NCBI GenBank assembly: GCA_910579335.1
Contig: CAJTUQ010000035.1
Span: 1,167 to 24,668, forward strand
DNA from: an uncultured Dorea sp.
GTDB lineage: Bacteria; Bacillota; Clostridia; Lachnospirales; Lachnospiraceae
Reading direction: 5' to 3'
Length of the DNA: 23,502 bases
Part shown: piece after piece, positions 14,640 to 21,209 of the stretch
Layout of the letters: each line of letters starts with the position of its first letter
Position numbering within the stretch: position 1 is the first letter of the stretch
Program-made: the position numbers and the translations under genes
Notes under the pieces: generated by a model
Told to the model about the DNA's origin: nothing
Database searches by the model: none
Seen by the model: the letters and a program-made list of their open reading frames with translations, nothing else

Positions 14640-15868
14640 TCTTTATTTCTCCGTTTGCACTCATACATGATTTCGTCGGCTTCATGGAGAATGCCGTCCA
14701 GCGACGGGTCTTTCTCTTTTCCTGTAATCTGTACGATTCCATAGCTGAAGCTGCACTGATAGTCACTATATCTTTCTGACTGGAACCTTTTTAATATCTC
14801 ATCCATTTTGCGGTTCATCAGTTCCCCGATGCATCCGGTGAGGACGAGACAAAATTCATCGCCGCCGATACGGGCGAAGGTATCGCCGTTGCGGAAGCTG
14901 CTTCTGATAAGCTCCACGAAATTCTGGATATAAATGTCTCCTTCAAGATGTCCAAACTTATCATTGACATATTTTAAGCCGTCCAAATCCAGATAGCAGA
15001 GAGTCGCTTCCCGGTGTTCAGTCAGGATACTTTCCATATATTCTTTGAAAAACAACCGATTTTTAATTCCGGTTCCTGGGTCATGGTACGCTTTGCTGGT
15101 CAGGTTATGAGCCGTGCGTTTTTCATCTGAAATATCCACGATTATATGTACTAGGGAATGGCGTTCTTTCCATTCAATTGGGAAAGAAGTGATGCGGTAG
15201 TAGGTATCCTTGTCGTCGCCGCTGTTTATCTCACGCACACTGTACTGCTCGGTTTCTTTCCAGTTTAAAAGCTCGGATTGGAAGGAAAGGCGGCTTTTGC
15301 AAGTCCGGCAGAAAGATTCGTCCACGCCGCCGCCGTGTTTCTTTTTGTTGCAGTAGAGAATTTCCTTGTTGTTTTGGTCTACGACAAGAAGCCATTCGTT
15401 CCGCTTGCTGAGCATCTCTACGAGAAGCCCATTGTAACTTTCAAGCATCTCTGCATGGCGCTGAATCTTTTCTGTTTCTTCTTTAAGCCGGGCTTCGCGT
15501 TTTTCCAGATGTTCCGCCATTTCATTAAAGGCCTCGGAGAAGTCTCCCAGATGGTCGATATGCTGTGAGGAATCTCCATGTGCAATCTGCTGTGCCTGCC
15601 ATGTCAGGCGGTTCAGGTTTTTATGAAGGCTTTTGAGATTTCTGCACAGGAAATTGGTATCTTTTGGAAACTCTGCGGCCAGATTTCCCTTTGACAGTTC
15701 GGCGGAATAGGCATCCAGCTCATTCACGGCACACTGAAGGCGCTGCAGGCCTTGAAACAGCTCGCGGTAAGATTCGTCCAGATTCTTCATATTCATAGGT
15801 TCTGTGCCGCAGCCGCACAGAATATTATTTAAATATTCAAGTAAAAGTTCGCAATTTTTGTCGTTCAT
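14615..15868 (-). CDS. Diguanylate cyclase (HAMP-like, PAS, GGDEF)
   Basis: 417 aa, soluble. An N-terminal helical, HAMP-like part (about 40-120, with AYSAELSKGNLAAEF) runs into a coiled coil (about 120-155) and a PAS-like sensor (about 155-275; NEWLLVVDQNNKEILYCN, containing an FCRTCKS Cys pair). The catalytic domain follows with DPGTGIKNR, YLDLDGLKYVND and RIGGDEF (G335-F339). The active motif is intact and RNGD (R326-D329) lies five residues before it, the standard position of the c-di-GMP inhibitory I-site. It should therefore be an active, product-inhibited cyclase making c-di-GMP from two GTP. The start at 15868 has GAGGTG about 11 bases upstream. It has its own promoter and is divergent from the Crp-like gene. 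Confidence 0.93.
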   Translation of the reverse strand: MNDKNCELLLEYLNNILCGCGTEPMNMKNLDESYRELFQGLQRLQCAVNELDAYSAELSKGNLAAEFPKDTNFLCRNLKSLHKNLNRLTWQAQQIAHGDSSQHIDHLGDFSEAFNEMAEHLEKREARLKEETEKIQRHAEMLESYNGLLVEMLSKRNEWLLVVDQNNKEILYCNKKKHGGGVDESFCRTCKSRLSFQSELLNWKETEQYSVREINSGDDKDTYYRITSFPIEWKERHSLVHIIVDISDEKRTAHNLTSKAYHDPGTGIKNRLFFKEYMESILTEHREATLCYLDLDGLKYVNDKFGHLEGDIYIQNFVELIRSSFRNGDTFARIGGDEFCLVLTGCIGELMNRKMDEILKRFQSERYSDYQCSFSYGIVQITGKEKDPSLDGILHEADEIMYECKRRNKEKYPELVR

Positions 15869-15899
15869 AATAATATCGGCACCTCACAATCTTTTATTT

Positions 15900-15928
15900 A
15901 TTTTAACACACCTGGAAATCAGTTACAA
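15900..15928 (-). promoter_or_regulatory. Promoter of the GGDEF gene
   Basis: On the minus strand TTGTAA (15923-15928), a 17-base spacer and TAAAAT (15900-15905), 31 bases before the start codon. Confidence 0.6.
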
Positions 15929-15952
15929 TAAAAAATAGAAATGCTTGAGGGC

Positions 15953-15981
15953 TGGATATTTGCTTCATAATCTTTTATAAT
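15953..15981 (+). promoter_or_regulatory. Promoter of the Crp/Fnr-like gene
   Basis: TGGATA (15953-15958), a 17-base spacer and TATAAT (15976-15981). The -10 is perfect and the -35 has four of six matches. Confidence 0.55.
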
Positions 15982-15983
15982 TA

Positions 15984-16001
15984 AATCAGGTTTTGCTGAT
16001 T
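15984..16001. promoter_or_regulatory. Inverted repeat with CRP-like N6 spacing
   Basis: AATCAG (15984-15989), six bases, then CTGATT (15996-16001), directly after the -10 box and covering the likely transcription start. Crp/Fnr family operators are inverted repeats with a 4-6 base spacer, so this may be the autoregulatory site of the downstream regulator. The arms are neither the E. coli CRP nor the FNR consensus. The half-site AATCAG also occurs at 15917-15922, inside the spacer of the divergent GGDEF promoter. Confidence 0.5.
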
Positions 16002-16027
16002 AAGGGAAGGAATGGGGATGTATTTAT

Positions 16028-16699
16028 ATGGTGCAGACAGCGGTCGAGAAGGTTTTTAAAGAAATACTGCCTTTTTGGGAGGAGATACCGGACACGGACA
16101 GAGATTACATCTGCCAAAACTGCAGTGTCCTGACGTATTCCAGAGGGCAGCACATCCATAACGGAAATGAGTGTTCCGGAGTAATCTTTGTCCGTTCCGG
16201 CAGCCTGAGGCTATATATGATGTCGGACGAGGGCAGGGACATTACGCTGTACCGTCTTCACAGAGGCGATATGTGCATGCTTTCGGCGTCCTGTGTACTC
16301 GACGCCGTTACGTTTGATGTGTTCGTGGATGCGGAGGAGGACAGCGAGTGTTATGTGATAAGCGGCCCAGCTTTTGCCGCAGTCTCAGAGCGCAACCCAT
16401 GTGTAAAAATATTTGCGCTTGAGACTGCCGTCAGCCGTTTTTCAGATGTGATGTGGGTGATGCAGCAGATTCTTTTTATGAGTATGGACAGACGGCTTGC
16501 TATTTTTCTTTCGGATGAATCGGCAAGGACGGGTTGTGACAGTATTGCGCTGACTCACGGGCAGATTGCCCGGTATATGGGCTCCGCGCGCGAGGTAGTG
16601 TCAAGAATGCTGAAGTATTTTGCCAATGAAGGGATTGTGGAGGTATACAGGGGCGGGATAAGGATTATTGATAAAAAGCGGCTCCGCAGCCTGATATAA
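16028..16699 (+). CDS. Crp/Fnr-family regulator, cysteine-rich
   Basis: 223 aa. The N-terminal cyclic-nucleotide-binding-like barrel (about 15-130) includes YSRGQHIHNGNECSGVIFV and RSGSLRLYMMSDEGRDITLY. The C-terminal HTH_Crp (about 170-215) includes LTHGQIARYMGSAREVVSRM. Eight cysteines are visible (29, 32, 49, 83, 89, 108, 125, 170), including C29-x2-C32 and the MCMLSASCV stretch. The usual cAMP-phosphate loop (RxSxx) is absent, so cAMP is unlikely; a redox, metal or haem signal is possible but not shown. The start at 16028 has a GGGGATG-type RBS. The gene lies 31 bases before the S51-methyltransferase fusion and probably heads its operon. Confidence 0.9.
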   Translation: MVQTAVEKVFKEILPFWEEIPDTDRDYICQNCSVLTYSRGQHIHNGNECSGVIFVRSGSLRLYMMSDEGRDITLYRLHRGDMCMLSASCVLDAVTFDVFVDAEEDSECYVISGPAFAAVSERNPCVKIFALETAVSRFSDVMWVMQQILFMSMDRRLAIFLSDESARTGCDSIALTHGQIARYMGSAREVVSRMLKYFANEGIVEVYRGGIRIIDKKRLRSLI

Positions 16700-16730
16700 G
16701 GATGTACGGATAATATGGGAGGATGAACCT

Positions 16731-18503
16731 ATGATTTTATATTTGACAAGCAGTCCCACAGGTTCTTACCGGGCAGAAAAGGCACCCTCTTTTCAGGGGC
16801 TTAACCCGGAAAACCGTCTGGTGGAAAATCTTAAGGCAGATTGGAAAGAGCGGTCAAGATGCCTGCTGCTCTGCGCCGATCCGGACGCCTATATGAAGAA
16901 TAATGAGATGCGGTTCTTTTTTGAGAAGGCGGTTAAGGAGAGCGGGCTGACGGTTTCAGCATTTGACGTGTGCGACGGCCGTAATGGGGAGGAGATGGCG
17001 GCAGCTCTTAATTCTTATGATGTGCTCCTGCTAGGGGGAGGGCATGTGCCGACGCAGAACAAATTTTTTCATAGAATCGGGATTATCCCGGCAATTAAAG
17101 AATTTGACGGCATTGTGCTGGGAATCAGTGCGGGTTCTATGAACTGCGCCGAAACCGTATATGCGCAGCCGGAGATGCCGGGGGAAAGTACCAGTAAGAG
17201 TTATCAGAGATTTTTAGAGGGACTTGGGCTGACCCGGTGCAGCGTGCTGCCCCACTATCAGGCATTGAAGGACGGCGTGCTGGACGGAAAGCGGTTGATG
17301 GAGGATATCACCTGTCCGGACAGTACGGGGCGGAAATTTTATGCACTGCCGGACGGAAGCTATATTTTACAGAGAGATGGGGCGGTTACGGTATTTGGGG
17401 AGGCATATCTGGTATCGGAGGGGAAGGTTGAGAAAATCTGCTCTGCGGGGGACACCTTTCTTATCCATAAGAGAAGACAGAGATACAAAGGAACTCATCC
17501 GAGGAGATTTGAAGAAAAATATAAGGAGCATGAACCGGAAAAATATGCGGATACGATAGACAAGGTAATCAGCAAGGGGAGCACTCCGGCCGGAATGCAT
17601 ATTTCCATCTGCGTGGAGGAGATACTTGAGATACTTCGGATTCGGCCGGGAGAGAAGGGGCTTGATTTGACGCTTGGTTATGGCGGACATACGAGAAGGA
17701 TGCTGGAGGAATTAAAAGGCAGGGGCCATATTTACGGTTTGGACGTGGATGCGATTGAAATAAAAAAAACGAAGGAGCGTTTAAAAGGCTTTGGCTATGG
17801 CGAGGATATTTTGACAGTGATTCAGGAGAATTTTTCCGAGATTGCCCGTATCGGCGCAGAGCACGGACCCTTTGACTTTGTGCTGGCGGATCTTGGGGTG
17901 TCTTCCATGCAGATAGATAATCCCAAGCGTGGCTTTTCATACAAGATGGACGGCCCGCTGGATTTGCGTCTGAATCCCAAAAAGGGAGTGACGGCGGCGG
18001 AAAGGCTTTTAGAGCTTAGTGAAGAAGAGATGGCGGGAATGTTTATGGAAAATGCAGACGAGCCTTACGCAGAGGAAATCGCACAGGAGATCGCAGGGCG
18101 GCTTAAGAGGGGCGGTAAGATAGAGACTACGGCACAGCTTAAAGAGGCGGTCCGGACGGCTCTTTCCTTTCTGCCGGAGAACCCGCAGAAAAATGCAATG
18201 GTGAAAAAGACGTGCCAGAGAGTGTTTCAAGATATCCGGATTGATGTAAACAGTGAGTTTGAGGCGTTGTCTGCTATGCTTTCGGGACTGCCAGGGGTGA
18301 TGGCGCCGGGTGGACGGGCGGCAATCCTTACCTTTCATTCCGGGGAGGACAGACTGGTAAAAAAAGCATTGAAACAGTCTTATAAAGAGGGAATTTTTTG
18401 TGATATCGCAAAAGACGTAATCCGGCCGTCTGCACAGGAGTGCAGGAGAAACGGCAGGGCGGGCTGCGCAAAGCTCAGATGGGCGGTGAGGAGTAAAGAC
18501 TGA
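16731..18503 (+). CDS. S51 peptidase/amidotransferase-like domain fused to RsmH-type methyltransferase
   Basis: One uninterrupted 590-codon frame with two unrelated domains. Residues 1-245 form a class I amidotransferase-like peptidase S51 fold: LLGGGHVPTQNKFF (100-113), the nucleophile elbow GISAGS (131-136, S133) and LPHYQ with H175. Residues about 255-588 form a complete RsmH (16S rRNA m4C1402 methyltransferase) homologue: HISICVEEILEIL (290-302), SAM motif LDLTLGYGGHTRRML (311-325), LADLGVSSMQIDNPKRGFSY (385-404), MDGPLDLRL, VFQDIRIDVNSEF, ILTFHSGEDRLVK (532-544) and C-terminal AKLRWAV. It diverges from usual RsmH (LTLGYGG for GTLGGGG). The normal rsmH lies in the dcw cluster, so this is probably a second copy with its own role. 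GGAGG precedes the ATG. Fusion reads natural: no shift or stop at the join. Confidence 0.9.
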   Translation: MILYLTSSPTGSYRAEKAPSFQGLNPENRLVENLKADWKERSRCLLLCADPDAYMKNNEMRFFFEKAVKESGLTVSAFDVCDGRNGEEMAAALNSYDVLLLGGGHVPTQNKFFHRIGIIPAIKEFDGIVLGISAGSMNCAETVYAQPEMPGESTSKSYQRFLEGLGLTRCSVLPHYQALKDGVLDGKRLMEDITCPDSTGRKFYALPDGSYILQRDGAVTVFGEAYLVSEGKVEKICSAGDTFLIHKRRQRYKGTHPRRFEEKYKEHEPEKYADTIDKVISKGSTPAGMHISICVEEILEILRIRPGEKGLDLTLGYGGHTRRMLEELKGRGHIYGLDVDAIEIKKTKERLKGFGYGEDILTVIQENFSEIARIGAEHGPFDFVLADLGVSSMQIDNPKRGFSYKMDGPLDLRLNPKKGVTAAERLLELSEEEMAGMFMENADEPYAEEIAQEIAGRLKRGGKIETTAQLKEAVRTALSFLPENPQKNAMVKKTCQRVFQDIRIDVNSEFEALSAMLSGLPGVMAPGGRAAILTFHSGEDRLVKKALKQSYKEGIFCDIAKDVIRPSAQECRRNGRAGCAKLRWAVRSKD

Positions 18504-18547
18504 TTAAAAGATATTGTTAGGGATATAAAGTTAGGGGGGGATTTCAA

Positions 18548-18862
18548 ATGTCAGAAAAATTAAGAATGAAGCAGGATGTACTTTCCGGCAGCAGTCCGGC
18601 CAGCGATTTGCAGGACATACCGGGCGTGGGGGAACGGATGGAAAGACATATGCACAATATCGGAATCCGCTGTGTTGCGGATTTGGCGGGCAGAGATCCG
18701 GAGGAGCTATACCGTCTGGACTGTTTGAAAAAAGGATTTCAAGAGGACAGATGCGCATTGTACGTATATCGCTGCGCAGTATATTTTGCGGAGCATGAGG
18801 AGCGCGAACCGGAAAAATTAAAGTGGTGGTACTGGAAGGATAAGGAGTATCCGGAAAATTAA
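18548..18862 (+). CDS. Cdd1-family helix-hairpin-helix protein
   Basis: 104 aa with the pattern of the Cdd1 family, named after the gene flanking the C. difficile pathogenicity locus. It has the HhH segment DLQDIPGVGERMERHMHNIG (20-39), then IRCVADLAGRDPEELYRL, DRCALYVYRCAVYFAEHEE and the terminal KWWYWKD. HhH suggests non-specific DNA contact, but the family has no established function. The start follows an unusual run of seven G (TTAGGGGGGGATTTCAAATG) that serves as RBS. It lies 44 bases after the fusion gene with no terminator, so co-transcription is likely. Only five bases separate its stop from that of the convergent kinase gene. Confidence 0.87.
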   Translation: MSEKLRMKQDVLSGSSPASDLQDIPGVGERMERHMHNIGIRCVADLAGRDPEELYRLDCLKKGFQEDRCALYVYRCAVYFAEHEEREPEKLKWWYWKDKEYPEN

Positions 18863-18867
18863 CTTTT

Positions 18868-20193
18868 TTATTTTATTTTTAGCAGGATGGATACTTTAAA
18901 AACATGTTTGTCATACTCAAATTTTGATATTCCGTTATACTGTTCGATGATATTGAGGACGGAGGAGATGCCAATCCCTTTGCGTCCTTTTTTCTTTGAA
19001 GAAATAAAAGTGTTTCCGTCTCTTAGAATTTCTCCCTCATAACTGTTTTCAATGATAATGGCAAGGAGTGAGTTGGTTGTGGCTGATATTTTCACATGGA
19101 CAAAGCTCTTTTCAGAGTCCGTACGCGCACAGGCTTCAGCAGCATTTTCCAGAAGATTGGAGACGATGGCGCACAGATCCATATCAGGGAAAAGCGGCTC
19201 TTTTGGAAGGGATATGGAAACATTGAAAGCATAGCCGCCTTTTGTTGCCATCTCTTTGTAATATCCAATCAGGGAATTTAAAGCAGGATTTTCACAATAA
19301 ATGTCCGCAGGGGGCGTCAGGGAGACGCGGTAGTTTTTTATATAAGCGTTTAATCCATCTATATCTTTTGTCTTAATATAATTGTCGATTACAAGAAGGT
19401 GGTGGCGTATGTCATGGCGCTGCCTGCCGGTCTGTTCGATTTGGAGCTGGAGAATCTCCGCCTGCTTGCGCTGTGAGGCGGAAACAGTCTCTGAAATATG
19501 CAGTTTTTCGGAGAGATTGGCATTTTTGATGATGATCACAACTATTCTCATAATAAGGATGTAGGTGGCAAAGGTAAGGATTGCCCAAAGCGGCGCAATA
19601 TAGTAAAAGAATCGGTCCGGTGTGCGGCCGGGGATGGAAATATTCTGGGAAAACAGCAGGTTGTGAAGGAGATTATTACAGATTGGAATTATCCATATCT
19701 GGTTCCATATGGAAAAAGAGGCAGTATAGTCCAGGGTGGGGCGCAGCAATTTCCTGAAAAAATAATATATGAGCGGAAATGTAACGGTAACCAGAGCCGC
19801 CATTATCACGGAGGAGTCAAAAGTATTATAGGAAGGAAGGAAGCCGTAAAGCAGAAAGTAAATATACATGGAAAGCAGCGTAACATGTTCGGCATAGCTT
19901 TTTGCTATGGTAACGATAAAAATGCCGTGCCCTAAGCGGTATCCCGTTGCCAGGTCGAAGATGACTGCGCCGAGAAGAATGGAAGCCAGTCCGATGGCAA
20001 GGTATTTAAGCGGAAATGCGGCATCGTTTACATACGTGTTTGAGCCGTAGAATGTAATTACGAGATATAACAGGATAGCTCCGGTAATATGCAAAAAGGC
20101 AGGGGTGCGCAGGCGGTCTTTAAAGGTAAGGATTAGGAGGATAAGGCAGGGAAGGATAAAGCAAAAGGTGTTGATAATAAGAGCGGGTGTCAT
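18868..20193 (-). CDS. AgrC-like GHKL sensor histidine kinase
   Basis: 441 aa. About six or seven membrane segments fill residues 1-225 (for example PALIINTFCFILPCLILLIL and PLWAILTFATYILIMRIVVI). A coiled coil (about 225-255) leads to the phosphoacceptor site RQRHDIRHHLL with H260, and a GHKL ATPase domain with NLLENAAEAC (346-355) and GRKGIGISSV (403-412). This is the HPK10 class that pairs with LytTR regulators. In Agr systems the membrane part senses a cyclic peptide, but no agrB or agrD is in this window. The gene overlaps the regulator upstream by four bases (ATGA), so the two are translationally coupled. The stop is 5 bases from that of the convergent cdd1-like gene. Confidence 0.92.
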   Translation of the reverse strand: MTPALIINTFCFILPCLILLILTFKDRLRTPAFLHITGAILLYLVITFYGSNTYVNDAAFPLKYLAIGLASILLGAVIFDLATGYRLGHGIFIVTIAKSYAEHVTLLSMYIYFLLYGFLPSYNTFDSSVIMAALVTVTFPLIYYFFRKLLRPTLDYTASFSIWNQIWIIPICNNLLHNLLFSQNISIPGRTPDRFFYYIAPLWAILTFATYILIMRIVVIIIKNANLSEKLHISETVSASQRKQAEILQLQIEQTGRQRHDIRHHLLVIDNYIKTKDIDGLNAYIKNYRVSLTPPADIYCENPALNSLIGYYKEMATKGGYAFNVSISLPKEPLFPDMDLCAIVSNLLENAAEACARTDSEKSFVHVKISATTNSLLAIIIENSYEGEILRDGNTFISSKKKGRKGIGISSVLNIIEQYNGISKFEYDKHVFKVSILLKIK

Positions 20194-20918
20194 AACATCA
20201 TACCTCCGTTTACATAATCGAAAATATAGTTTGCATAGGCTTGGATGATTTCCTTTTTCTGGGATTTGAAAATGGGAAGACGTTCTCCGTTTTTGAGAAT
20301 AAAATCATTGTTTTCCCATGAGTCCACGTAATCCATATTGACCATACAGTTCCGGTAACACCATAAAAACTGCCCGTATCGGGAGAGCATCGGAGAAAAA
20401 TCCCCGAAAGACATATAGGAACGGACGACCCTTAATGGAGTGTGTACCTGAATGTAATGATTATGGTAATCCACATACATAATATCCGTGATTAGAATCC
20501 GCGTCATTAAGCGCCCTTCTTTTAGTTCGATGTAATGTGAAAATTTTGCGGCGGTATTTTCATAGCAATTGAGCGCATCTTCAAGCTGGGCATAGGTGTA
20601 CGGTTTCAACAGGTAATCCAGTGCGTGAAGGCGGAATGCTTTGACGGCATGCTCTTTGCTGTAAGTTGAAAAAATAATCTGGCATTTGGGATTCAGTTTT
20701 TTGACAGTTTTTGCAATCTGGATGCCGGTTGTATCCTGAAGGAAGATATCAAGAAAGACGAGATCATACCTTTCGTCTTTAGCGGCGCTGAGGAAAGCCG
20801 TGTCGCTGGTAAATGTTTTGATGGATGTATGTATTTTATGTTCACTGCAGTACCGGCAGATATATTCATATAAGAGTGAAATGTCTTCTGAAGAATCATC
20901 TATGAGTGCAATCGTCAT
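20190..20918 (-). CDS. LytTR-family response regulator
   Basis: 242 aa. The receiver (1-120) starts IALIDDSSEDI and has D57 in LVFLDIFLQDTTG, S84/T85 in IIFSTYSK and K105 in DYLLKPY. The C-terminal LytTR DNA-binding domain (about 130-235) has YIELKEGRLMTRILITDIMYVDYHNHYIQV in pieces: ELKEGRLM, DIMYVDYHNHYIQVHT, then FLWCYRNCMVNMDYVDSWEN. The start at 20918 follows CGGAGG. It is the first gene of the pair and overlaps the kinase by four bases. It likely binds direct repeats near its targets; the divergent lipoprotein gene is a candidate target by position. Confidence 0.93.
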   Translation of the reverse strand: MTIALIDDSSEDISLLYEYICRYCSEHKIHTSIKTFTSDTAFLSAAKDERYDLVFLDIFLQDTTGIQIAKTVKKLNPKCQIIFSTYSKEHAVKAFRLHALDYLLKPYTYAQLEDALNCYENTAAKFSHYIELKEGRLMTRILITDIMYVDYHNHYIQVHTPLRVVRSYMSFGDFSPMLSRYGQFLWCYRNCMVNMDYVDSWENNDFILKNGERLPIFKSQKKEIIQAYANYIFDYVNGGMML

Positions 20919-20969
20919 AACAGCCTCCGAAATATATTAGTACAGCATCATAAATGCCTTTTTAAACCA

Positions 20970-20992
20970 AACATATTAATACTAACATATTA
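20970..20992. repeat. Direct repeat upstream of the LytTR operon
   Basis: AACATATTA occurs at 20970-20978 and again at 20984-20992, 14 bases apart. It lies about 55 bases upstream of the regulator's start codon. It could be a binding site, but LytTR sites usually repeat at about 21-22 bases and have a different core, so this is a weak call. Confidence 0.3.
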
Positions 20993-21137
20993 CGTGATTC
21001 GACAGAGGTATGCAAATAGTAAAATTGTGTCAAATACAGTAAAAAGGTTTTTTTGAAAAGTCATAAGGTGTATAAAGATATAGGCACGCAGTCGGCAGGG
21101 CCAATCTGTGCGTCAGTTCAAGTACATGATTTTACCT
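20993..21137 (+). other. Leader/promoter stretch before the lipoprotein gene
   Basis: No coding sequence is supported here. TTGAAA (21053-21058) with GATATA (21077-21082) at an 18-base spacing, or the A/T-rich TATAAA at 21071-21076, could form a promoter; neither is strong. The transcript would then run into the hairpin at 21138-21175. Confidence 0.3.
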
Positions 21138-21175
21138 TCAGCGGACGGAGGAATCTATGTTCCTGCGTCCGCTGA
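21138..21175 (+). promoter_or_regulatory. Long leader hairpin holding an RBS and start codon
   Basis: TCAGCGGACG (21138-21147) pairs perfectly with CGTCCGCTGA (21166-21175). After a G-G mismatch, AGGAA (21149-21153) pairs with TTCCT (21160-21164), leaving the six-base loop TCTATG. No T-run follows, so it is not a normal terminator. The left strand contains GGAGGA and the loop contains ATG, so folding would hide a ribosome binding site. It lies 34 bases before the lipoprotein start codon. Confidence 0.7.
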
Positions 21176-21183
21176 GGGTATAG
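21157..21183 (+). other. Possible 8-codon leader peptide
   Basis: An ATG in the hairpin loop, six bases after GGAGGA, opens a frame reading MFLRPLRV and then TAG. The stop lies 26 bases before the lipoprotein start. Translation would melt the right arm of the hairpin. It may equally be coincidence. Confidence 0.3.
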
Positions 21184-21209
21184 TCCGGAATTTTAAGGAG
21201 GAGAAAAGA

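Noticed and set aside
16731..18503. The fusion gene as two genes joined by a sequencing error
   Set aside because: The frame is open through the linker with normal codon use, and I see no RBS with a start codon placed for a separate methyltransferase gene near residue 255-290.
19498..19935. 145-codon rightward ORF inside the kinase gene
   Set aside because: It is antisense to the membrane domain of the AgrC-like kinase, with no RBS or recognisable pattern.
21138..21175. Leader hairpin as an intrinsic terminator
   Set aside because: No T-run follows on the plus strand (GGGTATAG) and no gene ends just upstream.
21108..21209. Longer lipoprotein start at GTG 21108
   Set aside because: It would place the signal peptide 34 residues inside the protein and translate through the leader hairpin; GTG 21210 has AAGGAGGAG and yields a proper lipoprotein signal.
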